A stretch of DNA of 53,627 bases from a virus: the IMG/VR virus record IMGVR_UViG_3300044951_001798, positions 1 to 53,627 of that record; one strand, 5' to 3'. The translations under genes were made by a program, and so were the position numbers. Below the pieces are notes generated by a model. It saw nothing but the letters and a program-made list of their open reading frames with translations, had not been told where the DNA came from and made no database searches. Below are positions 7,487 to 14,990 of this stretch, one piece after another; within the stretch, counting starts at the first letter, position 1; the number at the start of each line of letters is the position of its first letter.

Positions 7487-9734
7487 ATTCTTCATCTGCA
7501 AGTTGGGATAGGCAAAGTATGTCAGTTTCGGGACCAGCTTTGCCTTTATGCTTTTTTGTGTAAATCTGTCCGGTACTGAGGAGGCCAGTCAGTAAATGTT
7601 TCCTGTCTCGTTCAGGTATCCGGACAAGCTGACCAAAAAGAACCGCAGAAGACACACCTGGTTTGCTTGGAGTAGCTTTTCCTTTAATTGCTCGGATAAC
7701 TTTTTGCTCCATTGCGTGCCAGTCGTTCTCTGAAACATAATTGCCAGCCATGCTGAGGATATGTTCATCAAGAAAGTCAATAAGCGATAGGCCATATTGG
7801 TATGAATCTATACCAAGTGGAAGGCTGATACATCGTTTTCCGAATTTACTTAGGTGGTGATCATGTGCGTATTTTTCGCCTGTTTCTCGTGCGCGGTTGT
7901 AAATATATCCCTGCCATTTACCTTTAAATAAACACTGCTTTTTATTGATTTCTGCATCCCAATATTTCAGATATTCAAGAGCCTCGCCGGTTCTTGTTAA
8001 TTTAAAAGGTACATATTTTTTCATGGTTGGTGCATTTGTTTCGATATTCCCAACGCAATCAGAATCGAACTGCATTTCGATATTGGCGATTTCAATTAGT
8101 TTTTTAATGAGCTGGCGAGGCTTGTTTTCGTAATACATCGGCATTTCATATCCAGCCGAGACAGGATCATGGTGGGACTCAAAGACTTGAAGCCGTGCAA
8201 TAAAACCATCCTGGAGATCGGTTGGTGTTATCTGCGCCCATAAATCGTCGGGTGTTGCGCTACCGATCATGGAGACATGTTGCCAGGGATATTTTTTATT
8301 ATTTGACGCATCTGCATAAGATTTTTCACCGGAAGCTCCAGAATATAATTCAAGAAAGGCAGAGCCTACAGTTTCAGCAGTATTGTTTTTTGCTCGTTCA
8401 CGCTTCAATATTTTTGCAAATTCATCAAGAAAGAAAATCTTTGAATACTTGTCAGGGATTAGTGATATGGCTGAATAAATGGCTGCGCCTCCGGTGAATT
8501 TTGACCCACCCATGAAGTGCATTAAGTCTGGTGTATCGGATAAAATTTGTTTCACGATTGCCGGGGCGCCGTCTTTACCTGAACCAGAATGTCCCAGGAG
8601 AAGACAATAAAGGTTTGTTCTGATACCTGTTGGCCCACAGATTTTATGTCCACCAACAGCGCCAAGTAAAGCAAGTGAACAACCCAGGTTAAATATCGGC
8701 ACTGACACCGGACACATCTTGTCCATGTAATCCAGCGTTTCTTGCAATATACCACCAGGATTTAAAAGAATATTTGGGATTGGCTTTATTGAACATCTAT
8801 CAAATTTTTCGATAGATGTTGGTGTTATTATAGAGAGTATTGTATGTTTTAATTCTGTAAACATTTTCAAAACTGCATTATCACCGGATTCATTCGCCAG
8901 ATCGTTAAAATCAGATCCGGATGTTTCAGGCAAAAACACTTTTGCACTAATAACTTCTCCAGCGATAGTGGCCTTTGTTGCGCCGATGTTATCCTGTTTT
9001 TTGATGTCATTATCGCCACATATAATAATGGTTGACTCAAGGTTTTTGGATTTAACAATTTGAGCAACAGACAGGATGTTTCCTGCTGAAAAAGCACAAT
9101 AAACAGTATGTCCGGTACACCTATGGAGAGTTGCGCCGGTTGCGTATCCCTCGCAGATTAAAATGGTTGAACTGCCTTGGATGATGAAAAAGCCGCCTTT
9201 CATTTTACCTTTGGGTAGGTTTTTCTTATCACCTGATGGCCTGATGTATTGTAAAGACTGGACTTGAAAAGATTCTGAGAGAACGGGAATTACGAGCGAA
9301 TTACCAGCCTGTTTAACGCCGGGATACGCTGCAATGTTCTTCTTAATAAGGTACGCATGTTCGGTTGGACTCTTTGATGCTGCATAAATTTCTTTCGCTG
9401 ATTCGGCAGCTCTTGCATATTCAGCATCCTGTTGATTTTTACGATTTATCTCTGCCTGCGCCATAAATGCAGTGGCCTGCATTTGATCCAGATACCCAAG
9501 GTTTGAGTATTCGTCAGATACCCACTTGACACTAGTGCCTTTCCTCCAATCGCCAAAAAATCCAACTGGTACAGGGCCATCAGTATGGAAACAATACCAT
9601 CCAGATTTCCCATGTATCTTTCCTGTTCCGTTTTCAACCGGATACCGGTGAATAACACCATCTGCAATGATGGATTTAGGAGGTGTTTGTCCGGCCTGTA
9701 TCATGGCGGATGTTATGTTAGATAAATTCAGCAT
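7485..9734 (-). CDS. Toprim primase / DUF3987-type helicase
   Basis: 749 residues. The N-terminal part contains a GFFGDWRKG-type primase segment (about 58-66) and a Toprim-like ILICEGYATGATLHRCTG region (about 190). The central part has a helicase-type Walker A GHSGSGKDG and a Walker B-like KIFFLDEF, as in DUF3987 proteins. The C-terminal 65 residues form a separable domain repeated in the protein at 6407-7051. Expected to prime and unwind at the phage origin. First large gene of the leftward operon. Confidence 0.85.
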   Translation of the reverse strand: MLNLSNITSAMIQAGQTPPKSIIADGVIHRYPVENGTGKIHGKSGWYCFHTDGPVPVGFFGDWRKGTSVKWVSDEYSNLGYLDQMQATAFMAQAEINRKNQQDAEYARAAESAKEIYAASKSPTEHAYLIKKNIAAYPGVKQAGNSLVIPVLSESFQVQSLQYIRPSGDKKNLPKGKMKGGFFIIQGSSTILICEGYATGATLHRCTGHTVYCAFSAGNILSVAQIVKSKNLESTIIICGDNDIKKQDNIGATKATIAGEVISAKVFLPETSGSDFNDLANESGDNAVLKMFTELKHTILSIITPTSIEKFDRCSIKPIPNILLNPGGILQETLDYMDKMCPVSVPIFNLGCSLALLGAVGGHKICGPTGIRTNLYCLLLGHSGSGKDGAPAIVKQILSDTPDLMHFMGGSKFTGGAAIYSAISLIPDKYSKIFFLDEFAKILKRERAKNNTAETVGSAFLELYSGASGEKSYADASNNKKYPWQHVSMIGSATPDDLWAQITPTDLQDGFIARLQVFESHHDPVSAGYEMPMYYENKPRQLIKKLIEIANIEMQFDSDCVGNIETNAPTMKKYVPFKLTRTGEALEYLKYWDAEINKKQCLFKGKWQGYIYNRARETGEKYAHDHHLSKFGKRCISLPLGIDSYQYGLSLIDFLDEHILSMAGNYVSENDWHAMEQKVIRAIKGKATPSKPGVSSAVLFGQLVRIPERDRKHLLTGLLSTGQIYTKKHKGKAGPETDILCLSQLADEE

Positions 9735-10387
9735 GAACGCCTTATTTCACTTAGGTTTGCACGTGCAGAAACGAGACGTAAAACAGCTCTTTCATTATGA
9801 AAGGTGACAAAGTTTTCAGCAAAAACAGTATCATTAAAACTATCACCTATTTCAGCATCAGAACTGTTTAAAATGACGTGTTCAGGATTGATTGAATTGG
9901 TAGTAATAAAATCAGTTACGATACTGTCAAACGTGTTTGGTGGGGAATGATCAACATGACAATTATAAACATTTAATGCAATTCCGGTTATCGGACACAC
10001 AGAATCACCGTCAAGGTTGTTCACTCTAAAAACAAATACATCACCTGAAATTGCTTGACGGCAGGCATTTTTAAACTTTCTAAGTGGATCTGTTGGTTTG
10101 AGGCATTCAAGAAAACTGAAATCTGTTTCGGTGCCATCGGTGCGTTTAATCCAGAACCCACGGTTTCTTTTGTGAACTGGATTTTGCCGGACGAATATGG
10201 TTGAAACACCACAACCAATTTTGACATCAGCAGATGGGTGCATGGCAAGAATCGCGTTCATGAATTTGAGATTGATGTCATTCAAACCTTGTTCAAATTC
10301 ATACGCATAAAGGATATCACGAACCTTATCAGTTAAAGCCGATTTGGTTTTGAAATGCTCGCCATCCACCACATAACTTTTTGCCAT
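9728..10387 (-). CDS. DUF3223 protein with HNH-like motif
   Basis: 219 residues. The N-terminal part (TKSALTDKVRDILYAYEFEQ through HPSADVKIGCG) fits the DUF3223/DCL-like fold. The central CPITGIALN ... NCHVDHSPPNTF looks like an HNH-nuclease beta-beta-alpha motif with D-H in the first strand. Phage DUF3223 proteins are commonly encoded near replication genes; a nicking or recombination role is inferred only from the HNH-like motif. Confidence 0.7.
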   Translation of the reverse strand: MAKSYVVDGEHFKTKSALTDKVRDILYAYEFEQGLNDINLKFMNAILAMHPSADVKIGCGVSTIFVRQNPVHKRNRGFWIKRTDGTETDFSFLECLKPTDPLRKFKNACRQAISGDVFVFRVNNLDGDSVCPITGIALNVYNCHVDHSPPNTFDSIVTDFITTNSINPEHVILNSSDAEIGDSFNDTVFAENFVTFHNERAVLRLVSARANLSEIRRSC

Positions 10388-10405
10388 TGTAATAAATCCT
10401 TTGCT

Positions 10406-10606
10406 TTACGACTGTGGTGTTAAGTTCTCAGCAGAGTGTGGCAATAACTGTATCAGGTAGGGATGACGTTCAATCTGGGGGCCGGCGAGGTGGATACACG
10501 TCCTGATGAATTCGGACTGTGTACAGTCGATACTGGTTATGATCTTGCCGAGATACCTGGCCATTTTCTCGTCAATTTTGATATTTACGGCATTGTCAAA
10601 TTTCAT
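10406..10606 (-). CDS. Ribbon-helix-helix-like small DNA-binding protein
   Basis: 66 residues. The pattern VNIKIDEKMARYLGKI followed by TQSEFIRTCIHLA matches a beta strand plus two helices of the CopG/MetJ type. Located directly after the Cro-like gene, consistent with an early regulator. Confidence 0.55.
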   Translation of the reverse strand: MKFDNAVNIKIDEKMARYLGKIITSIDCTQSEFIRTCIHLAGPQIERHPYLIQLLPHSAENLTPQS

Positions 10607-10646
10607 CAGGTGGCCTCGTTTCGGTTGACGGATATTTTTTGAGGTG

Positions 10647-10883
10647 TTATTCGGTTAGGTTGTTTGATTTTTGGGTGTCGGTGGTGGCGTACAGTTCGGG
10701 GTACAGCATCATATCTCTGGTAACTTGTCCACCGGTGGCTTGTTCGATACGAAGAGCGAGGCGGGGAGATGGACGGCGCAAATGTACGACGAGTAAATTG
10801 ACGTAATTTTTCGTGGTTCCTATGCTGTGAGCAAAGGATTCTCGACTTTTACCTTTTAAATATTTTTTAAGTGTTTCAGACAT
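10647..10883 (-). CDS. Cro/YdaS-like HTH repressor
   Basis: 78 residues with a helix-turn-helix (ESFAHSIGTTKNYVNLLV, about residues 14-31) followed by RRPSPRLALRIEQATGG, the pattern of YdaS/Cro antitoxin-like repressors. Divergent from the repressor gene with only 50 bases between the starts. The ATG at 10883 has no Shine-Dalgarno sequence but lies about 6 bases downstream of a good -10 element, suggesting a leaderless message. A GTG at 10898 is an alternative start but would fall inside the promoter. Confidence 0.75.
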   Translation of the reverse strand: MSETLKKYLKGKSRESFAHSIGTTKNYVNLLVVHLRRPSPRLALRIEQATGGQVTRDMMLYPELYATTDTQKSNNLTE

Positions 10884-10888
10884 GGTTA

Positions 10889-10917
10889 AGTTAATCACAT
10901 AGATGAAATGAAGTCAA
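10889..10917 (-). promoter_or_regulatory. Leftward early promoter with operator half-site
   Basis: Reading the minus strand, TTGACT (10917-10912), a 17-base spacer and TTAACT (10894-10889) form a near-consensus sigma-70 promoter. The spacer/-10 junction contains GTGATTAA, matching the GTGATAAAA arm of the operator at 11596-11606. The initiation point should fall at or within a base of the Cro-like ATG. Confidence 0.65.
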
Positions 10918-10933
10918 GAGGAAATTATCCTAT

Positions 10934-11449
10934 ATGAGAAACCCAACAATTTCAGAAATAATACGGGTAAATTTACTCAGAATTATGGCGGAAAAGATGT
11001 TAAAAAATAAAGACTTGGCTAAAATCTTGGACGTTTCGCCATCTTATGTTACGAATATTTTAAAGGAATTTGGAAATACAAAACGAGGGATCGGGCAGGT
11101 AACTCTTGATAAATTATGTAAAGGATTAAATATAAATCAAGATGAATTTTATAAAGGAATATATGTTGGAGAGAAACAAGAGCATGATGTCTGTGAGATA
11201 AAATTTAAAACGATTGAAACAAAAACACAGGAAATTGTCAATACAGATACTTCTCTTCTTGGCATAGCAAAATATGTAATTGAACATGGAACAGTCGCTC
11301 AGTATGAAAGATTCAGATCGTTTGGTGAAACGATAAAACGAGAAATTGAATCAACAAAAAAAGGAACATTATTGAAAAATACGAATGCGTCGGATTCCCC
11401 ACCTATAAATCAACTCAATGGTCTGAAGGTCGTAAATGGATCGAAATAA
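10934..11449 (+). CDS. CI-like lysogeny repressor (HTH)
   Basis: 171 residues. The N-terminal helix-turn-helix (KMLKNKDLAKILDVSPSYVT, about residues 20-39) is of the HTH_3 type and is followed by a helical linker. The C-terminus lacks a visible S24 LexA-type catalytic Ser/Lys pair, so induction by RecA-driven self-cleavage is not evident. It is divergent from the Cro-like gene and is followed by a terminator and the rightward early promoter, the position expected for the lysogeny repressor. Confidence 0.75.
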   Translation: MRNPTISEIIRVNLLRIMAEKMLKNKDLAKILDVSPSYVTNILKEFGNTKRGIGQVTLDKLCKGLNINQDEFYKGIYVGEKQEHDVCEIKFKTIETKTQEIVNTDTSLLGIAKYVIEHGTVAQYERFRSFGETIKREIESTKKGTLLKNTNASDSPPINQLNGLKVVNGSK

Positions 11450-11520
11450 CAAGTAATGGACGTAGGATGTGTTTTAGGTTGATGATAACGTAATAAACAA
11501 AACGTACCATTATTATAAGA

Positions 11521-11556
11521 GGCTCGTTCAACTTCGGTTGATCGGGCCTTTTTTTT
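11521..11556 (+). terminator. Rho-independent terminator after the repressor gene
   Basis: GGCTCGTTCAAC / TTCG loop / GTTGATCGGGCC stem (11 of 12 pairs) followed by eight T residues. Ends the repressor transcript about 70 bases after its stop codon and insulates the rightward early operon. Confidence 0.85.
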
Positions 11557-11563
11557 GTCCAAA

Positions 11564-11606
11564 ATTTTATCACTTAGAAAAAATTCATCATTAAGAGTGA
11601 TAAAAT
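11564..11606. promoter_or_regulatory. Inverted-repeat operator
   Basis: Arms ATTTTATCACT (11564-11574) and AGTGATAAAAT (11596-11606) are perfect 11-bp inverted repeats with centres 32 bases (about three helical turns) apart, ending 3 bases before the -35 element of the rightward promoter. A related half-site occurs in the leftward promoter, so a single repressor probably controls both. Confidence 0.6.
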
Positions 11607-11609
11607 ATC

Positions 11610-11638
11610 TTGACAATAATTCATCTTATTGATTAATA
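11610..11638 (+). promoter_or_regulatory. Rightward early promoter
   Basis: Perfect -35 TTGACA (11610-11615), 17-base spacer, and -10 TTAATA (11633-11638). It lies between the repressor terminator and the first gene of the rightward operon and adjoins the inverted-repeat operator. Confidence 0.75.
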
Positions 11639-11695
11639 TATATCCAACATAACAACACCCCAACCGGCAACCCCGAGCGACCTTGACCGGCGCAT

Positions 11696-11830
11696 ATGAC
11701 GGGAAGCTGGTTTTTCACGGATGAAGCTGCGGATGCGGTGAGGCGTCAAGGAATATCGGCGGATAGGGAAGCGCAAAGAACGACAAGGAAATATGAAAAT
11801 GGACGAACTGATTCAACAGAAAGCGTTTGA
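11696..11830 (+). CDS. Possible 44-aa ORF in the early leader
   Basis: ATG-initiated frame MTGSWFFTDEAADAVRRQG continuing to TGA and overlapping the first 38 bases of the next gene. It has no Shine-Dalgarno sequence, so it may simply be leader RNA between promoter and the gene at 11793. Kept because it fills the 155-base leader. Confidence 0.25.
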   Translation: MTGSWFFTDEAADAVRRQGISADREAQRTTRKYENGRTDSTESV

Positions 11831-12587
11831 TTACAGCGTGATTGACGAAAAAGACCGGGACTTCCCATCATTTACGGTATCTGAAGAACTTGAAATTATC
11901 AGAAAAAGCAACGACGGGATTCTCGATGCTGAGAAAGTTGTAGTTTATGCCAGCAATACCAAAACATCTTTGCATGGCAGATTCCAGTGGGCGGATACCA
12001 TAGCAGCAGATGCGTACCGCTTGAACCAGGCGAGGCAGGTCATTAGACTTGATCTTACCATTATAAAACATGATTCAGATAACATGATGTTCCTACCAGA
12101 TAATTCAATGGATAGCGATGGCGTTACGCTGAGAAAATACGTTTCACTTTCACATGATAGGTCAAACAATGGAGGGTATAGACTATTAAGCGAAGTTTTA
12201 GACAATTCGGATATGCGTAAACAGCTCGTCCGTGATGCTAAAAAGGATATGCAAACTTTTCGTAAAAAGTATAGCGCACTGGAAGAGCTTTCATCTGTAA
12301 TGGACGGAATGGATAATAGTATATCGCTTTGCTCTATGGATATGTTGTCGGAAGAAAGAATTAAGTTCGCAATAAGAAAAATACGCAGTCTTCTCTGCGG
12401 GATATTTGAAACACTTGGCCATGTACGCGATATCCGAATAACTGAACCCGAAAGAGACTCTCTTATAATGATGTCAGATGTAATGGCGCAATTGGGTGAA
12501 GCGATTAAATCTCGGATTAATGGTGATCAAACAATTAATTTCGATTCGATAATAACTCGGTTGAAGAACATTGAAATTTACAATTGA
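11793..12587 (+). CDS. Phage early protein of unknown function, 264 aa
   Basis: First well-supported gene of the rightward operon (AAGGA 3 bases before ATG). The segment TSLHGRFQWADTIAADAYRLNQARQVIR resembles a domain seen at the N-terminus of many phage early proteins of unknown function. The C-terminal half is helical (EERIKFAIRKIRSLL). No catalytic motif is seen. Position suggests a role in early host takeover or regulation. Confidence 0.6.
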   Translation: MKMDELIQQKAFDYSVIDEKDRDFPSFTVSEELEIIRKSNDGILDAEKVVVYASNTKTSLHGRFQWADTIAADAYRLNQARQVIRLDLTIIKHDSDNMMFLPDNSMDSDGVTLRKYVSLSHDRSNNGGYRLLSEVLDNSDMRKQLVRDAKKDMQTFRKKYSALEELSSVMDGMDNSISLCSMDMLSEERIKFAIRKIRSLLCGIFETLGHVRDIRITEPERDSLIMMSDVMAQLGEAIKSRINGDQTINFDSIITRLKNIEIYN

Positions 12588-12600
12588 ACCGGAGACGATT

Positions 12601-12831
12601 ATGAGATTCCATAAATTAAAACCATCATCGGCCTACCACCGGCCAGCACCCGCGCCAATAGCTGACACTGGCATCTGCCAGATATGCAACACCCGGCCAA
12701 TTGCCGGGTATGTCCTGGGCAGTGGGCAGTATCTCAGCCGGACGTGCCTTAGATGCTACCGGGCAGCCGACACCGACACTTATGACCGCGCATTTAAAGC
12801 GCACGGGGCTTATAAACAATCACGCAGTTGA
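12601..12831 (+). CDS. Zinc-knuckle protein, 76 aa
   Basis: CQICNTRPIAGYVLGSGQYL followed by CLRCYRAAD gives a CxxC ... CxxC zinc ribbon (about residues 27-30 and 49-52). The N-terminus is proline rich. Start at 12601 chosen because GGAGA lies 7 bases upstream; the frame is open from 12571. Likely a small DNA/RNA or protein-binding adaptor. Confidence 0.65.
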   Translation: MRFHKLKPSSAYHRPAPAPIADTGICQICNTRPIAGYVLGSGQYLSRTCLRCYRAADTDTYDRAFKAHGAYKQSRS

Positions 12832-12985
12832 CATCCAGCCCGGATCTCCAAGCGCCTCCCCGACCAGGTGCAGTAAACCAATCCAGCTCGTTTGCCGGGC
12901 GTCAGATTCTATCTGATATTGGTTAGAAAGCTGGTCAAGGTCGGGATTCTTTTCAACCACGAAGAAATTATCAGGAGAACTAAAA
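12832..12985. other. Short gap without a supported gene
   Basis: 154 bases between the zinc-knuckle gene and the next ORF. A TTG-initiated 32-residue frame begins at 12829-12831 but lacks a ribosome-binding site. I see no promoter or terminator. Confidence 0.4.
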
Positions 12986-13162
12986 ATGATACGAACCACA
13001 GGAAAGTTTTTATGGCTTTGGAGTAGATTTGAAGACATCCAGAGCCGCTGGATTTTGTTCTGCGAATGGCTAATGGTCACAGAGTTGATTGATGAACGTT
13101 TCGACCTTGAAACCAGAATTGATTTAGGAGGGCCAGATGGAGCAGCCATACGGACACTCTGA
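12986..13162 (+). CDS. Hypothetical protein, 58 aa
   Basis: Starts MIRTTGKFLWLWSRFEDIQSR with AGGAG 8 bases before ATG. Amphipathic, Trp-rich N-terminal half. It overlaps the following ORF by 26 bases. No family recognised. Confidence 0.5.
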   Translation: MIRTTGKFLWLWSRFEDIQSRWILFCEWLMVTELIDERFDLETRIDLGGPDGAAIRTL

Positions 13163-13277
13163 TAAGAGCCGCCTCGCAGTCCAGAGCTTCGAGGCATCGG
13201 GTTGGAAAAGGTTTAAAACATTACCCCGCCTGGGTCGCTGGATAGTGTGCCGGAAAAGTCAACGACCCCTACCCTGA
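13137..13277 (+). CDS. Hypothetical basic protein, 46 aa
   Basis: ATG preceded by TTAGGAGGGCCAG, an excellent ribosome-binding site inside the upstream gene. Basic C-terminus (GRWIVCRKSQRPLP). Its stop codon lies in the loop of the terminator-like hairpin that follows. Confidence 0.5.
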   Translation: MEQPYGHSDKSRLAVQSFEASGWKRFKTLPRLGRWIVCRKSQRPLP

Positions 13278-13292
13278 AGGGATAGGGGTTTT
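13265..13292 (+). terminator. Stem-loop terminator/attenuator in the rightward operon
   Basis: ACCCCTA-CCCT / GA / AGGG-A-TAGGGGT stem followed by TTT. Positioned between the small leader genes and the recombination genes, so it may give stepwise expression of the operon. Confidence 0.6.
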
Positions 13293-13330
13293 ACGCCATT
13301 CTTATAAATATCCAAGAAAGGAGCAGGTTT

Positions 13331-13738
13331 ATGGTCACTAAAGTGTTAATAGTCAGAGGTTCTGAATTGAAAATTCAGATACAGGCAATGACAGAGGAAT
13401 TACGCGGTATCAATCTCGAACTGTCGAGAGCCGCTGAATACAGAAACGGAAGCAAAACCGGCCATCTGTTGGAAGCCGGTATCAAAGTCACAGTGCAGTT
13501 GAAGGAGAATATCAAATGGTATCAGGATCGGTTGGCGCAGGTGAAAACACTGCTCCCTGATGTGTTTAACGACACTTTCGTCTATGAGTTCAAGCCATCA
13601 TCCACAAAAGCACTTGAATCGGCCATGAAAGAAAATGCGGAGTTTGCAAAGGCCATCGCATGGAGCAGGGAGATTAAGCCAGGCGCGCCGCAAGTAATTT
13701 TCGAGAAAATTGAGGATGAAAGCGATATCCCGTTTTAA
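13331..13738 (+). CDS. Hypothetical protein, 135 aa
   Basis: Preceded by AAAGGAG. Largely helical; ends in IEDESDIPF, an acidic tail with terminal aromatic residue reminiscent of the protein-interaction tips of single-stranded-DNA-binding proteins. It lies directly upstream of the Sak4-like ATPase, so a recombination accessory role is plausible, but no family is recognised. Confidence 0.6.
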   Translation: MVTKVLIVRGSELKIQIQAMTEELRGINLELSRAAEYRNGSKTGHLLEAGIKVTVQLKENIKWYQDRLAQVKTLLPDVFNDTFVYEFKPSSTKALESAMKENAEFAKAIAWSREIKPGAPQVIFEKIEDESDIPF

Positions 13739-13760
13739 ACAATAAACAAGGAGATAACCA

Positions 13761-14462
13761 ATGTTAAAACCAATAGGCGTTCAGTCCGTCAATAGGTTCA
13801 GTGCGTTAGTCTTGGGGAATACTGGATCAGGAAAAACATCTTTGCTCAGGACGATACCAGATGGTGAAAGAGTGTGCTGTCTATCGGCAGAAGCTGGCCT
13901 TTTAAGCGTCAAGGATATTGTCGAATCAGGGAAAGTCGAAGGATTTGAAATTAGCTCGTTTGCTGATCTCAAAGAGGTATATCAATTGTTTTTATCACCT
14001 GACTTCAAGAGTAAATATTCTTGGATTTTCTTGGACTCTTTAACAGAGATATCTGGCAGGTGTAATGAGAGTATGCAGGCAAAATATACAAAAGGAGAAG
14101 ATGCATTCAAGCGTTGGAATGATTATGGTGATTCGATGTTATCAATCATTAAAGGATTCAGAGATTTATCATCTTATTCGGTTGTCTTTACCTGCTTGCC
14201 TACCGTTCAATTAGATGATTTAAATCGTCGATATATCGGAGCGGATATCGCAGGGAAACAGCTCAAAGAACGTTTACCGAGTTATTTTGATCTTGTTCTT
14301 TATCTTGTAACTCAAACCACTGATGACGGAACACCATATCGGTGTTTTTTGACTTCTAACTCGGATCGTTATCCGGGGAAAGACCGTTCTGGTAAGCTGG
14401 CCCCAGTTGAAAAACCGGATTTAGGTTACTTACGAAACAAAATTTTAGAAGGAGGAATTTAA
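13761..14462 (+). CDS. Sak4-like RecA-fold ATPase (AAA_24)
   Basis: 233 residues. ALVLGNTGSGKTSLLRTIP has the Walker A GNTGSGKT (about residues 19-26) and WIFLDSLTEI is the Walker B. These small RecA-core proteins (AAA_24, phage Sak4 group) promote single-strand annealing together with an SSB-like partner. The gene immediately downstream encodes DUF669, the usual partner, two bases after the stop. Strong Shine-Dalgarno (AAGGAG). Confidence 0.8.
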   Translation: MLKPIGVQSVNRFSALVLGNTGSGKTSLLRTIPDGERVCCLSAEAGLLSVKDIVESGKVEGFEISSFADLKEVYQLFLSPDFKSKYSWIFLDSLTEISGRCNESMQAKYTKGEDAFKRWNDYGDSMLSIIKGFRDLSSYSVVFTCLPTVQLDDLNRRYIGADIAGKQLKERLPSYFDLVLYLVTQTTDDGTPYRCFLTSNSDRYPGKDRSGKLAPVEKPDLGYLRNKILEGGI

Positions 14463-14464
14463 CT

Positions 14465-14941
14465 ATGGCTCAAATTTCAGTAGATTTAACGCAGTACGAA
14501 GCACAGGATTCCTTAGATCTCCTTCCGCCAGGCTGGTACCCGGCAGAGATCATCAACTCGGAGATCAAGGAAGGCAAGAAAGGTCCTTACATCAACTGGA
14601 CTTTTCAGGTTATCGGGAAACCGAATCACATCTGGACTATCACCAGCCTCGGAAACGAAGTTTCAATGAAGATACTCAAGACAATGGCCACCTGCTGTGG
14701 TCACCGGAACCCAAACTACATTGCCGACACCGAGGAACTGCACGGGAAGAAGTGCCAGATCAGAGTGAAGATCAAAACCGATGAGAACGGTGATTACGAG
14801 CCGAAGAACGAAATCAGCGGTTATAAACCACTGGATGGCGCAAAGGTGGCAGCGGCAGTCAACAACATACCACCAGCACACGTCGCGGCTGCGGCGATGG
14901 CTGCAATACCGGCAGATACAAAAATGCCGTGGCAAATTTAA
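14465..14941 (+). CDS. DUF669 protein (putative ssDNA-binding recombination partner)
   Basis: 158 residues starting MAQISVDLTQYEAQDSLDLL, with the LPPGWYPAEI and KKGPYINWTFQV signature of DUF669. The family regularly sits beside Sak4-type ATPases and has an OB-like organisation. The C-terminus is Ala-rich and ends KMPWQI. Translation is probably coupled to the ATPase gene. Confidence 0.8.
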   Translation: MAQISVDLTQYEAQDSLDLLPPGWYPAEIINSEIKEGKKGPYINWTFQVIGKPNHIWTITSLGNEVSMKILKTMATCCGHRNPNYIADTEELHGKKCQIRVKIKTDENGDYEPKNEISGYKPLDGAKVAAAVNNIPPAHVAAAAMAAIPADTKMPWQI

Positions 14942-14950
14942 GACATTGAA

Positions 14951-14971
14951 CCCCTGGGGGATCCCCAGGGG
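14951..14971 (+). terminator. Perfect 9-bp stem-loop before the helicase gene
   Basis: CCCCTGGGG / GAT / CCCCAGGGG. No T run follows, so it is more likely an mRNA-processing or expression-limiting structure than a full terminator. It lies 20 bases before the helicase ATG. Confidence 0.5.
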
Positions 14972-14990
14972 GATTTGAGCAAAGGTAGAA

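Noticed and set aside
12820-13197. 125-codon minus-strand frame
   Set aside because: Antisense to two small plus-strand ORFs with good ribosome-binding sites; no protein-like features.
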